A stretch of 64,000 nt of DNA from Metabacillus_B sp050107715 (GTDB lineage: Bacteria; Bacillota; Bacilli; Bacillales; Bacillaceae), in contig NZ_JBNILN010000011.1 of NCBI RefSeq assembly GCF_050107715.1, forward strand, positions 1-64,000. Direction: 5' to 3'. Shown in pieces: positions 26,168 to 34,838 of this stretch. The notes under the pieces were generated by a model. It was given only the letters and a program-made list of their open reading frames with translations, was not told where the DNA came from and searched no databases. Within the stretch, counting starts at the first letter, position 1. The number at the start of each line of letters is the position of its first letter. The translations under genes and the position numbers were made by a program.

Positions 26168-27529
26168 ATGAATTCGATAAAAACCGATATTTTTCTCCAT
26201 GATGACCCGTTTCCATCTATTCAAATCAGCACAGGACTTCTTCAAAAATCAGGATGGTCTTCCTATCCGCGGCAAACCTCCCTGCTGATTGGAAGGAATA
26301 GTGTGGCCGTCCGGGTCGTAATTATAAATGATAAGAGTATTTTTCTGTCCCTGTCCAAGAGCATTCTGGACGCGTCCTCATTGCCGGATATCCTCTTCAG
26401 CGGCAAGTCGCTTCATGCAAGCATGAATCAAGAGAGCATTTCACTCGGCCCTGTTTTTGCTGTCCTTACGGGAATAAAGGCATCTGACGGAAAAATAGCT
26501 CTTGGAAATATGGAGGAATATTGTAAGGAGCTTGCGGCCTATTGTAAGGAAAAAGGGGGACTTTTTTATCTTTTTTCTTTAAACGACTGGAATGGGAAAC
26601 CATTAAAGGGCTGGATTTACCATGATGAAACATGGCAGCGTGCTCCGGTTCCGCTTCCCTCTGCGGTTCACAACCGGCTGCATGAGCGGAGGACGGAGCA
26701 AAATCTTTTATTCACCGCAGCGGCCGCAGAATTTGATCAGCTCGGAATTTCTTATTTTAATTCACGCTTTTTAAACAAATGGGAGGTTCATGAATGGCTG
26801 GAGGCCGATCCGGTCCTCATGCCTTATATTCCAGCTTCCAGGAAACTAGGTTCAAAGAGAGACTACGAAGAGTACATCAAATTGTACGCGGATTTTTTCA
26901 TCAAACCGATTTATGGAAGCCAGGGGAAAAAAATCTTCCGTATCAAGGAGACGGACAGCGGCTATTTACTTGATGACACTTCATCAATTGGTCCCCCATC
27001 CGCATTCAACGAAACCGAAGAATTATTCAGGCATATGCATCCCCGGCTATCCAGAGAGCCATATATGCTCCAGGAAACCATCAGGATCATTCACTACCGC
27101 AATAAGCCGATGGATTTCCGTATGCTTTGCCACAAAAAAGGCGGACACAACTGGGCAGTGACCTCCATGACAGCGAGGGTATCCTCTGAGAACTCGTTCG
27201 TTTCAAACCTCTATCAAGGAGGCGCTGCTTATTCCGTCATAAAAATACTGAATGAACTATATGGTGAAAGAAAAGGACGTAGTCTGCGGCATATGCTTTC
27301 CGAGCTGTCTATTGAAATTTGTCTTGCTGTGGAGCGAGCAGCAGCGGGCTGCTATGGTGAGCTCGGAATTGATTTAACGCTGGATGAGGACGGCAGGCTT
27401 TGGATGATTGAAATTAACTCTAAACCTTCTAAAAGCTCAGAATATGTAACGGGGAACGTAAAGGTTAGGCCATCCGCTAAAGCAGTAGCGGATTATGGAT
27501 TTTATTTAAGTATGCAAAGCGGGGTGTAA
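26168..27529 (+). CDS. yheD: YheD-like endospore coat-associated ATP-grasp protein (copy 1)
   Basis: 453 residues, the size of B. subtilis YheD. The N-terminal ~140 residues are a YheC/D-specific domain. The C-terminal ATP-grasp carries FFIKPIYGSQGKKI (ATP lysine and glycine loop, near residue 245), a middle DFRMLC, and the metal site GELGIDLTLDEDGRLWMIEINSKPSK near residues 395-420. The start is ATG at 26168 (a GTG one codon earlier is possible) after GAGGG. First of four tandem relatives. ATP-grasp enzymes join a carboxylate to an amine or thiol; the substrate here is unknown, and spore-coat association is known for the family. Confidence 0.88.
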   Translation: MNSIKTDIFLHDDPFPSIQISTGLLQKSGWSSYPRQTSLLIGRNSVAVRVVIINDKSIFLSLSKSILDASSLPDILFSGKSLHASMNQESISLGPVFAVLTGIKASDGKIALGNMEEYCKELAAYCKEKGGLFYLFSLNDWNGKPLKGWIYHDETWQRAPVPLPSAVHNRLHERRTEQNLLFTAAAAEFDQLGISYFNSRFLNKWEVHEWLEADPVLMPYIPASRKLGSKRDYEEYIKLYADFFIKPIYGSQGKKIFRIKETDSGYLLDDTSSIGPPSAFNETEELFRHMHPRLSREPYMLQETIRIIHYRNKPMDFRMLCHKKGGHNWAVTSMTARVSSENSFVSNLYQGGAAYSVIKILNELYGERKGRSLRHMLSELSIEICLAVERAAAGCYGELGIDLTLDEDGRLWMIEINSKPSKSSEYVTGNVKVRPSAKAVADYGFYLSMQSGV

Positions 27530-28623
27530 TGGGAGTGGAAAAAACATTAGGGTTTATGACGCTTCACCACGATGCTGAGAAATCGTATTCGACAGAAATT
27601 GCTAAAAGAGCCGAGGCCTATGGTTTAAATGTTTTCCGGTTTTGTCCAGCAGATATCCAGCCAGGCACCGTGCTTGTCAAAGGCTTTTTATATGGGAACG
27701 AAGGATGGAGCCCCACTCTTCAGTCCCTGCCGGCTTTTATTTATGACCGGTGTTTTTACAGCAAGGACTCACGCTCCTCCAAGTCCCGTCCTATAGCAGA
27801 ATGGCTGAAAAACAGGCCTGACACCATTTTTTTAGGAAAGGGGCTGCCCGATAAATGGTCAGTTTATGAAGCGATTAAAAAAGACTCCACCTTATCTTTT
27901 TATCTGCCGGAGACTTCCCTGCTGCATACAGCCAAGGATGTTCTTCCGCTTTTGTTAAGAGAAAGACAGTGCATGCTTAAACCGGTTTACGGTTCACAGG
28001 GCCGCGGAATTATTGCTCTAACGTTAAGCGGCAAATCGCTTGAAGCTGTTTATCACAGCGGGGTTCATAAGAAAAGTAAGACCTTTCCTTCGATTGAAGA
28101 CTTTGAAAAATGGATGGATTTATTTTTAAAACAAGCCGCTTCTGCCTATATGGTTCAGCCTCTCCTTCCCCTTTCAGACCGGAACCGGTATCCTTTTGAT
28201 ATAAGGATTCTGATGCAGAAGGATGATAAAGGAATGTGGACAGAACGCGGACGTGGAATCCGGAAAGGATATCAAGGATCTTTTATATCCAATCTCGGCA
28301 GCGGAGGAGAGAGCATTTCCTATGAGGATTGGCTGTCCAGATTGTCCCGCCGCCAAGCTTTTCTTTTCCAGGATGACCTTGCCACCATTCTGAAGGAGAT
28401 GCCTCCAGCACTTGAAGCAGCCTTCTCCCCATTATTTGAGCTCGGTATTGATATCGGCTATTCGAGAGACGGATCCATCTGGATTCTTGATGTAAATTCA
28501 AAACCCGGAAGACAGCTGATTATGCAAACCATCCCTGAAAAAAGGAACAGTCTGTTCGAGGCTCCCCTCGCTTATTGCAAGTATTTGATGCAGACTGACA
28601 GGAGCAAAGCAAACCCGATTTGA
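27529..28623 (+). CDS. yheC: YheC-like ATP-grasp spore protein (copy 1)
   Basis: 364 residues, the size of YheC, with ATG sharing one base with the previous stop (TAATG). N-terminal segment TLGFMTLHHD, then FIYDRCFY. ATP-grasp motifs are CMLKPVYGSQGRGI near residue 150 and ELGIDIGYSRDGSIWILDVNSKPGR near residue 305. It keeps the catalytic glycine loop and the Asp/Asn metal ligands. It forms a pair with the gene upstream; the pair is then repeated downstream. Confidence 0.85.
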   Translation: MGVEKTLGFMTLHHDAEKSYSTEIAKRAEAYGLNVFRFCPADIQPGTVLVKGFLYGNEGWSPTLQSLPAFIYDRCFYSKDSRSSKSRPIAEWLKNRPDTIFLGKGLPDKWSVYEAIKKDSTLSFYLPETSLLHTAKDVLPLLLRERQCMLKPVYGSQGRGIIALTLSGKSLEAVYHSGVHKKSKTFPSIEDFEKWMDLFLKQAASAYMVQPLLPLSDRNRYPFDIRILMQKDDKGMWTERGRGIRKGYQGSFISNLGSGGESISYEDWLSRLSRRQAFLFQDDLATILKEMPPALEAAFSPLFELGIDIGYSRDGSIWILDVNSKPGRQLIMQTIPEKRNSLFEAPLAYCKYLMQTDRSKANPI

Positions 28624-28669
28624 TGTACCACTATTACTCGTACTAGATGAAAGGAGTTTGAATCCCTTT

Positions 28670-30040
28670 ATGCCGGATATGTATTCGCTTTACTTACTTG
28701 ATAAGGATGACAGCGGACCTGAGTTTCTATTTCCTTCGGGCCATGATGTCTTTCAGGATGTAACCCATGCAGCGTTTGGAACATTCTGCCTTCCCTGCAC
28801 ATCAGAATTTAAAGAGAATGATGATAACAGCATCGGCCTGCATCCGGCACTTGCAGAAAAACTTAAGCTCCCATTTGCGGGGAAAACACGGATTCTCATC
28901 CATGACGGCATCTTGTACCTCGGTCCGCTGATTGGCATATTTACAGCTGGGTTTACAGATTCCCTGCTGAGGCCAATAGGGGAACGTTCGTTGTTTTTTG
29001 CAAAAATGATGAGCATGGATCAAACAGCCGGGATGTATACGGTGGTTTTTGGAGCTCATCACATTAATTGGGAAAGCGGCACGGTTAGAGGCTTTACATA
29101 CGGCCAAAAAGGATGGAGCGAGCTTGAATTGCCTTTCCCGAACGTCGTGTATGACCGCCTGCCAAACCGAAAAGTCGAAAATCACCAGGCTTTGAAGCTT
29201 GTTAAACGCCGTCTCATAGAAGAGTATGGAATTCCCTGGTTCAATCCGGGCTTTTTCAATAAATGGGATATCCATCAAACACTTTCCAGCATTCCGGAAG
29301 CTAAAGGGTTTTTGCCGGAAACGGTTCTTGGACCGTCTCTTGAGCAGCTGGAGCAGATGCTCAGCTCCTATAGAAGCATTTACCTTAAACCTTCAAACGG
29401 CAGCCTTGGACTTGGTGTATTTCAGCTCATGTATGACAGAAAAAGGGAATGCTACACCTGCAAATACCGGGATGAAGCTTTTCAAAATAAACTGAAGCGA
29501 TTTCCCTCACTCGAACATTTTTTTAAGCATGCTTTTAAAGAGAGAACACTGGAAACCTATCTTGCGCAGCAAGGAATCGATCTTATCCGCCAAGAGCAGC
29601 AGGCAATCGATTTCAGAGTGCACACAAACAAAAACGCAGAAGGTGAATGGAATGTAACAGCAATTGCTGCCAAGGTTGCCGGCCGCGGCAGTGTGACCAC
29701 CCATTTAAACAGCGGAGGCATTGTTAAGACGCTTGAAGAGCTTTTCGATGATCCACAGAACCGCATCCGGGTTCTGAATGATCTGACGGAGGCATCGATC
29801 CTGCTCAGCCGCTGTATTGATCGGGAGATATCCGGATTTATTGGAGAAATCGGCTTTGATTTAGGTCTGGATCATCAAGGGAAAATATGGCTGTTTGAAG
29901 CAAATTCCAAACCGGGACGATCGATCTTTTCCCATCCAAAGCTAAAGGACGGGGATTTGCTGACAAGAAGGCAATTTCTGGATTACGCCATGTTTTTAAT
30001 GAGAAAATCGATTGAATCCCCTGAGGACATCGTCCAATGA
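28670..30040 (+). CDS. yheD: YheD-like ATP-grasp spore protein (copy 2)
   Basis: About 456 residues. ATG at 28670 after AAAGGAG (spacing a little long); a TTG four codons earlier sits too close to that site. Same plan as copy 1: FNPGFFNKWDIHQTL, IYLKPSNGSLGLGV for ATP near residue 240, DFRVHTN, and GEIGFDLGLDHQGKIWLFEANSKPGR near residue 405. Divergent from copy 1 in the N-terminal domain, so the duplication is not recent. Stop overlaps the next gene as ATGA. Confidence 0.87.
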   Translation: MPDMYSLYLLDKDDSGPEFLFPSGHDVFQDVTHAAFGTFCLPCTSEFKENDDNSIGLHPALAEKLKLPFAGKTRILIHDGILYLGPLIGIFTAGFTDSLLRPIGERSLFFAKMMSMDQTAGMYTVVFGAHHINWESGTVRGFTYGQKGWSELELPFPNVVYDRLPNRKVENHQALKLVKRRLIEEYGIPWFNPGFFNKWDIHQTLSSIPEAKGFLPETVLGPSLEQLEQMLSSYRSIYLKPSNGSLGLGVFQLMYDRKRECYTCKYRDEAFQNKLKRFPSLEHFFKHAFKERTLETYLAQQGIDLIRQEQQAIDFRVHTNKNAEGEWNVTAIAAKVAGRGSVTTHLNSGGIVKTLEELFDDPQNRIRVLNDLTEASILLSRCIDREISGFIGEIGFDLGLDHQGKIWLFEANSKPGRSIFSHPKLKDGDLLTRRQFLDYAMFLMRKSIESPEDIVQ

Positions 30041-31065
30041 CAGCCATCCAGCCGAGGATTGCCATCCTGACATCACCCGGCAAAAAGAAGCGGTCCTTTC
30101 TCGGCAGTGAACGGTATTTTAAAAAACTGATTGGAGAAGTCTCGCGTCTTGGAGGGCTTTGTTACGTTCTAACTCCGGAAGGGATAAAAGAAAAATACGC
30201 GGAAGGTTACAGTTTTTTTGCTGAGAAGCACCAATGGAGGGTCATCAAAGCTCCGCTGCCGGATGTTATATACAACCGCATCCCTACCAGAGCAGCAGAA
30301 CAAAACGCTGCCGATTGCCTCAAATCACTCCAGGAAAAACGGGGGACAATTTTTAACCCCGGTTTTTTTAACAAGTGGGAAGTCTTTCAGACTCTTAACG
30401 GGATTCCCCTTCTGCGCCGGTTTTTGCCGATCACGGCTATGGCGGAAAGGCTTGAGGACATAAAAGAGTGGACAGAAAGGCTCGGACAGATTTATTTAAA
30501 GCCTGTCCATCAGTGCAAAGGGAAAGGGATTATCAAGCTTACGGCACTGTTCGGGCAAAGCGTCCTTGCTGAAACCATAGATGACCCTCCTTATCAAACG
30601 GAATATGCTTTGATCTGGAGGCAAATCTCGGACTTCCCTGTCCTTGTTCAGCAGGCGATTGATTCTGATTTACTTGATGGGAGGAAATATGATCTCCGCC
30701 TGCTTGGACTGTTTAACGGGGAAACCCACGTTTTGGCAGGAACAGGGGTCAGGGTATCCAGCAGACAAAATCTCACCACCCATGTGCCAGCGGGAGGCAC
30801 AATCGTTCCTTTTGATTTGATTGAAAAAAGAGTGGATAAGGCTCAGCTTCATCTAATTGCCGAAACCGCAGGAAAAGCACTGGCTGCCCGTTATGGCCTG
30901 ATTGGAGAATTCTCAATTGATGCCGGTCTTGATCGGCATGGCAATTTATATATCTATGAAGTAAATTCCAAGCCGATGAAGTTTGACGAGCATCATATTG
31001 AATCATACAGAATTTCCCATCTCGCCCGTTTGTTTATCCATCTTGCTGAAAAACGCCCTTTTTGA
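30037..31065 (+). CDS. yheC: YheC-like ATP-grasp spore protein (copy 2), altered glycine loop
   Basis: 342 residues. Start overlaps the previous stop by four bases. It has FNPGFFNKWEVFQTL and the metal site GEFSIDAGLDRHGNLYIYEVNSKPMK. The ATP loop reads YLKPVHQCKGKGI, where the other three copies have a GS.G pattern; lysine and the last glycines remain. That may change nucleotide handling or make it a non-equivalent partner of copy 2 YheD. A weak terminator overlaps its end. Confidence 0.85.
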   Translation: MTAIQPRIAILTSPGKKKRSFLGSERYFKKLIGEVSRLGGLCYVLTPEGIKEKYAEGYSFFAEKHQWRVIKAPLPDVIYNRIPTRAAEQNAADCLKSLQEKRGTIFNPGFFNKWEVFQTLNGIPLLRRFLPITAMAERLEDIKEWTERLGQIYLKPVHQCKGKGIIKLTALFGQSVLAETIDDPPYQTEYALIWRQISDFPVLVQQAIDSDLLDGRKYDLRLLGLFNGETHVLAGTGVRVSSRQNLTTHVPAGGTIVPFDLIEKRVDKAQLHLIAETAGKALAARYGLIGEFSIDAGLDRHGNLYIYEVNSKPMKFDEHHIESYRISHLARLFIHLAEKRPF

Positions 31066-31090
31066 CCACTTTTTGGCAGAAGGGTTTTTT
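31056..31090 (+). terminator. Probable terminator of the yheD/yheC cluster
   Basis: CCCTT and AAGGG arms with a long loop are followed by six T and a second T-rich stretch. Stem is short, and it overlaps the end of the last ATP-grasp gene. Confidence 0.45.
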
Positions 31091-31139
31091 CATTTTTTGC
31101 CGTATTCCTTAAGTAAGACTGCAAAAAGGAGTGATTGTC

Positions 31140-31349
31140 ATGGTACAGCATTTTCAGTGGAAACCGCTTTTCAAGCAAACAAATTTGCCGGGCTGGAAGA
31201 TATCCTTCTATTTTAAAGGAACTCATTACGATGGCATTTACCATAAAAATGGACAGGTAGAGTGGGGAACAGTCCTGCCGCCAGGTGACCAGGAAGAGCA
31301 CTTGCTGTCACAGATCCATGAGCTCATGCTTTTCCATGTGTACGAGTGA
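31140..31349 (+). CDS. yheE: YheE, small conserved protein
   Basis: 69 residues, rich in aromatic residues (HFQWKPLF, SFYFKGTHYDGIYHKNGQVEW), no signal peptide. The ATG at 31140 follows AAAGGAGTGATTG; three earlier codons lie within it. Size and position between the YheC/D genes and the ssp gene match B. subtilis YheE. Function unknown. Confidence 0.8.
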   Translation: MVQHFQWKPLFKQTNLPGWKISFYFKGTHYDGIYHKNGQVEWGTVLPPGDQEEHLLSQIHELMLFHVYE

Positions 31350-31421
31350 GAATGATCCCCTTTTATTCATTTCTTTTTGACTGGTATAATAAAAGAACCA
31401 ATTCAATGAAGGAGTAAAGCC

Positions 31422-32330
31422 ATGCTTCAGCAATTGCAGTTATACTACGGGGAAGATTTCATCACCGGGTTTGATCCGGACAGAAAAGATCACTATAAAT
31501 GGTTCCAGACAAGCAGCGGGGAACGTTTCGGGATTCAAAAATCAAGGCTCTCTGAAAAAGAAGAACAGCTTCTTGTAGCCTTATTCGCCAATGAGATCAG
31601 CGGTTGCATCCCTTTTAGCGGCGGGAGTGTTACCGAAAAAGCCTGGTACAACTATTTAACAGGAAAAGAGCATCCGCTCCCGCCTGACACGCTTCCTGTC
31701 CGTTTTATATATGCTGAATTTAGCGACAGTATGGACGATAAAGGGTCCTTTGGCGAAGCAGTAAATGGTTTTATGGAGGAAGCGCCCATTGTCTGGCTAA
31801 CCAGCCAGGCAGCGGTTATTGTGGAAAAGGCACCTTCAGGTCTGATGGATATGGAATCCATTACAGCCCTCTCCTCCTCCCTGCTTAGTGATCTTTATAT
31901 AGAGCCCGCTTTTTTTATCGGGCAGATTCATGACAGCAATGAACGTCTGAAAGATAAGTTTCTCGCAGAAAGAGAAATTTTTAATGAGCTCTATAGCAGT
32001 TCCTCAAAGGGCAGGGCCGCAACCTTTTACGAGGCCTGTCCTCTTTTTCTTACAGGAAACCGCTATCCCCTTCTTCGAAACGCCATTTCTGACCGGCTCC
32101 TTGATACACTTAAAGAGGATGAACTGATTTCTACGCTGAAGGTATTTTTCTCAAGCAATTTGAATGTATCATCTGCCTCTAAGGCTTTATACATGCACCG
32201 CAACAGCCTGCAATACCGTATTGACCGTTTTATCGAGAGAACCGGCATTGATGTAAAATACTTCGCTAATGCACTTGCGGTTTATCTGCTGATCCTTTAC
32301 ATGGAAAATCCTCTCTCTCCGGTCAAATAG
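31422..32330 (+). CDS. PucR/CdaR-type regulator, YxkF-like
   Basis: 302 residues. The C-terminal 60 residues form the PucR-type helix-turn-helix (LISTLKVFFSSNLNVSSASK, then LYMHRNSLQYRIDRFIERTGID). The N-terminal part is a divergent sensor domain with no recognised ligand site. TATAAT at 31385-31390 and GAAGGAG before the ATG support expression from its own promoter. In B. subtilis a similar protein (YxkF) is also the neighbour of msmX, so a role in controlling sugar-importer energisation is inferred only. Confidence 0.78.
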   Translation: MLQQLQLYYGEDFITGFDPDRKDHYKWFQTSSGERFGIQKSRLSEKEEQLLVALFANEISGCIPFSGGSVTEKAWYNYLTGKEHPLPPDTLPVRFIYAEFSDSMDDKGSFGEAVNGFMEEAPIVWLTSQAAVIVEKAPSGLMDMESITALSSSLLSDLYIEPAFFIGQIHDSNERLKDKFLAEREIFNELYSSSSKGRAATFYEACPLFLTGNRYPLLRNAISDRLLDTLKEDELISTLKVFFSSNLNVSSASKALYMHRNSLQYRIDRFIERTGIDVKYFANALAVYLLILYMENPLSPVK

Positions 32331-32415
32331 GCAACGTGCACGAAAGCCCTTTCATTTTTTTGTGCAACTTGTCTATTTACGCATTCCCTTCCATTTTCTA
32401 AAATGAAAGCAGATA

Positions 32416-32429
32416 TAAAAACGCTTTCA
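32416..32429 (-). promoter_or_regulatory. msmX: Candidate cre (CcpA) site upstream of msmX
   Basis: Read on the minus strand, TGAAAGCGTTTTTA differs from the cre consensus by one base. It lies 37 bases before the msmX start, where CcpA binding would block transcription or initiation. Confidence 0.45.
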
Positions 32430-32465
32430 TTTAATTACATGCAATCACACTGGGAGGAAAAAAAC

Positions 32466-33596
32466 ATGGCAGAATTAGTATTGGATTCCATTCACAAAAT
32501 TTATGACAATAAAGTAACAGCAGTCAGCGACTTTAACCTTCACATTAAAGATAAAGAATTTATCGTATTCGTTGGCCCTTCAGGCTGTGGAAAATCGACG
32601 ACGCTTCGGATGATCGCAGGGCTTGAAGAAATCTCCAAAGGGGATTTTGTCATTGATGGCAAACGCATGAATGATGTGGCTCCTAAAGACCGTGATATTG
32701 CCATGGTATTCCAAAACTACGCCCTTTATCCGCATATGAATGTATACGATAACATGGCGTTCGGCCTTAAGCTCCGTAAATTTCCGAAGGACGAGATTGA
32801 CCGCCGCGTTAAAGAAGCAGCGAAAATCCTCGGACTTGATCAATACCTTGACAGGAAGCCAAAAGCGCTTTCCGGCGGTCAGCGCCAGCGTGTTGCATTA
32901 GGCCGTGCAATCGTGCGTGACGCAAAGGTATTCTTAATGGATGAGCCGCTTTCCAACTTGGATGCAAAGCTTCGTGTACAAATGCGCGCAGAGATCTCCA
33001 AGCTTCATCAGCGCCTTCAGACAACGACTATTTATGTAACGCATGACCAGACAGAAGCAATGACAATGGCAACTCGCCTTGTCGTTATGAAAGATGGGCT
33101 GATCCAGCAGGTTGGAGCACCTAAAGAAGTATACGAAAAGCCTGAAAACGTATTTGTCGGCGGATTTATCGGATCTCCTGCCATGAACTTCCTTACAGGG
33201 AAACTTACGGACGGATTCTTCGAAATGACAAGCGAAAAAGTGGCAGTTCCAGAGGGGAAAATGAAGTTCCTTCGCGAGCAAGGCTATATCGGCAAAGAGA
33301 TCACCATGGGGATCCGTCCTGAAGACATCCATGATGAGCCGGTATTTGTTGACGCATCTTCCGGATCAAAAATTGATGCAAAAATTGAAGTGTCTGAACT
33401 TATGGGTGCAGAAACCATGCTATACTCTCAAGTGGGCGGACAGGAATTTATCGCTCGCGTTGATTCCCGTACCGATATTGACCCAGGTCAAACACTCGCA
33501 TTGGCGTTTGATATGAACAAAGTTCACTTCTTCGATAAAGATACTGAACTCCGAATTCGCCCTGCAAGCGAGCAGACCAAGGCGGAACTTGCCTAA
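32466..33596 (+). CDS. msmX: MsmX/UgpC-type sugar ABC transporter ATP-binding protein
   Basis: 376-residue ATPase of CUT1 importers. Walker A GPSGCGKSTTLRM near residue 38, Q-loop MVFQNYALYPHM near residue 80, signature LSGGQRQRVALGRAI near residue 135, Walker B VFLMDEPLSNLDAKLR near residue 155, H-loop YVTHDQTEA. A C-terminal TOBE regulatory domain runs from about 240 to 376. GGGAGG precedes the ATG. MsmX of B. subtilis energises several permease pairs lacking an ATPase, including GanPQ; the galactoside permeases at 17728-19439 are exactly such a pair. Confidence 0.94.
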   Translation: MAELVLDSIHKIYDNKVTAVSDFNLHIKDKEFIVFVGPSGCGKSTTLRMIAGLEEISKGDFVIDGKRMNDVAPKDRDIAMVFQNYALYPHMNVYDNMAFGLKLRKFPKDEIDRRVKEAAKILGLDQYLDRKPKALSGGQRQRVALGRAIVRDAKVFLMDEPLSNLDAKLRVQMRAEISKLHQRLQTTTIYVTHDQTEAMTMATRLVVMKDGLIQQVGAPKEVYEKPENVFVGGFIGSPAMNFLTGKLTDGFFEMTSEKVAVPEGKMKFLREQGYIGKEITMGIRPEDIHDEPVFVDASSGSKIDAKIEVSELMGAETMLYSQVGGQEFIARVDSRTDIDPGQTLALAFDMNKVHFFDKDTELRIRPASEQTKAELA

Positions 33597-33642
33597 AAAC
33601 ATTTAATGGAGTTCTCTCCGAACCCCAAAAAATGATTAAGAT

Positions 33643-33683
33643 ACCCAAGGAACGCTTTCAGGATAAGCGTTTCTTGGGTTTTT
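33643..33683 (+). terminator. msmX: Rho-independent terminator of msmX
   Basis: ACCCAAGGAACGCTT pairs with AAGCGTTTCTTGGGT (15 bp, few mismatches) and is followed by TTTTT. Confidence 0.85.
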
Positions 33684-33704
33684 ACCGTATATACGAAATC
33701 TATT

Positions 33705-33947
33705 TCATTCCTGTATTCCCTGAGTTTCCTCATGCAGGCAAACAGGACAGAAAAACAGGTGGACACATAAATGGTTTTCCAGAGAGGCAACATCTCCGTC
33801 AAACAGCTTCATCGTGTCAATCTCCATGTAAGCACTGTAATCGTCGAGGTAATCTGCCGTTCTTCCATGATCCTTCATGATTGTGCGGCAGTTTCTGCAA
33901 AGCGGCTCTTTCTCCTCCAGCCCATTGCACAGGGGACAAATCCTCAT
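33705..33947 (-). CDS. Small zinc-ribbon protein
   Basis: 80 residues. Two CxxC-type knuckles at the start (MRICPLCNG, PLCRNCRT) and one near the end (FFCPVC) can bind zinc. The middle reads DYLDDYSAYMEID. The ATG at 33947 follows AAAAGGAG; a longer frame upstream has no site. It lies between msmX (convergent) and the ssp promoter (divergent). Function unknown; zinc ribbons of this size often bind nucleic acid or protein partners. Confidence 0.65.
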   Translation of the reverse strand: MRICPLCNGLEEKEPLCRNCRTIMKDHGRTADYLDDYSAYMEIDTMKLFDGDVASLENHLCVHLFFCPVCLHEETQGIQE

Positions 33948-34051
33948 TTCACTCAAACTCCTTTTCCATGCGTTCTCCCTGTATTTTTCTCTTCTCCTCT
34001 TCAAATATGTGAACCCCAAAGGTTTATACATTTATTTACCAACTCCCAGAC

Positions 34052-34082
34052 TGGATGAAAATTTCATCGCTGAAACATAATA
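34052..34082 (+). promoter_or_regulatory. Candidate forespore (SigG-type) promoter of the ssp gene
   Basis: TGGATG, 18 bases, then CATAATA, close to the SigG pattern TGAATA/CATACTA. SigG control is expected for alpha/beta-type SASP genes. Transcription would start near 34090, giving a leader of about 110 bases. Confidence 0.5.
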
Positions 34083-34101
34083 CGTAATGTAGCAGACACA
34101 A

Positions 34102-34173
34102 TGGGGCAGCCGATAGTGGCAGGAGGTTCACATGCTGATTCTCCGGCTGGTGCAAGTCCAGCTGGCCCAACCA
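34102..34173 (+). ncRNA. tRNA-like fold in the ssp leader
   Basis: A 72-base stretch ends in ACCA. Ends TGGGGCA and TGGCCCA pair at six of seven positions like an acceptor stem. Before the 3' arm, GCTGG and CCAGC enclose TGCAAGT, a 7-base loop similar to a T-loop. A GCC/GGC pair follows the 5' arm. No normal 5-bp anticodon stem with 7-base loop forms. An alternative 8-bp hairpin CCGGCTGG/CCAGCTGG uses the same bases. It may be a decayed tRNA gene or a structured mRNA leader. Confidence 0.35.
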
Positions 34174-34200
34174 AAATTTTACGCATAGGAGTTGAAAAAC

Positions 34201-34401
34201 ATGGCAAACAACAACAGCTCAAACCAACTAGTAGTACCTGGTGCACAACAAGCTATTGATCAAATGAAATATGAGATCGCTACTGAGTTTGGTGTAAACC
34301 TTGGAGCAGAAACTACTGCTCGCGCTAACGGTTCTGTAGGCGGAGAAATCACAAAACGTCTAGTACAAATGGCTCAACAGTCTTTCGGCGGAGCTCGCTA
34401 A
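34201..34401 (+). CDS. Alpha/beta-type small acid-soluble spore protein
   Basis: 66 residues of the Ssp alpha/beta family that saturates spore DNA and protects it. Family signatures are QQAIDQMKYEIATEFGVNLG near residue 18 (with the GPR protease site EIATEFGV) and ARANGSVGGEITKRLV near residue 42. Codon use is that of a highly expressed gene. The ATG at 34201 follows AGGAG with 9 bases spacing. Position corresponds to sspB of B. subtilis, but paralogues are too alike to name by sequence. Confidence 0.96.
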   Translation: MANNNSSNQLVVPGAQQAIDQMKYEIATEFGVNLGAETTARANGSVGGEITKRLVQMAQQSFGGAR

Positions 34402-34420
34402 TTAAATACTTTGGATTCGA

Positions 34421-34455
34421 AGGGAGATGCTTCACGCATCTCTCTTCTTTTATTT
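34421..34455 (+). terminator. Rho-independent terminator of the ssp gene
   Basis: GGAGATGC and GCATCTCT pair around five bases, followed by CTTCTTTTATTTT. Confidence 0.75.
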
Positions 34456-34522
34456 TGGCCGGAGCGAAACAAAACACCCCTCCATATAATGGTATAAACA
34501 ATTTAATGGAGGGGTTGAACTC

Positions 34523-34642
34523 ATGTATGCCCAGCTTGATTGGGGTCTGCTTGGATTTTTATCGCTGTATTTCATCCAGGAAACAGACTTGGTATACCGT
34601 CTTTGCCTTTTAAGCTATATGAAACCGAAAGCAGGTCAATGA
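34523..34642 (+). CDS. yheF: YheF-like small protein
   Basis: 39 residues (MYAQLDWGLLGFLSLYFIQE then a basic end MKPKAGQ) with a strong AATGGAGGGG site nine bases before the ATG. It has one short hydrophobic segment and could be a membrane peptide. Size and place, between the ssp gene and yheG, match yheF of B. subtilis. The name rests on position and length. Confidence 0.6.
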   Translation: MYAQLDWGLLGFLSLYFIQETDLVYRLCLLSYMKPKAGQ

Positions 34643-34838
34643 CACGGGACAGCTTGATACTATCCGGACAATCCGTACCTAGGGCAACTCCTAGAGAGCT
34701 TCTCATAAATTGCAGCCTCTCATGGAATAGGGAGTTCTGGTTAAGATTCAAGCAGCTCGTTTTGGCTTTTAGAACGCATCTTTATTTTCCTTACCCCCAT
34801 CTCTGCGTTACCATTAGGAGTAAAGGAAGTGATCAAAA

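Noticed and set aside
34102..34173. Functional tRNA gene
   Set aside because: Acceptor- and T-arm-like pairing is present but no acceptable D-arm plus 5-bp/7-base anticodon arm can be drawn, and the T-loop lacks the usual TTC.
34064..34246. 60-codon minus-strand frame over the ssp leader
   Set aside because: It covers the palindromic tRNA-like leader and the ssp start, and lacks a ribosome binding site.
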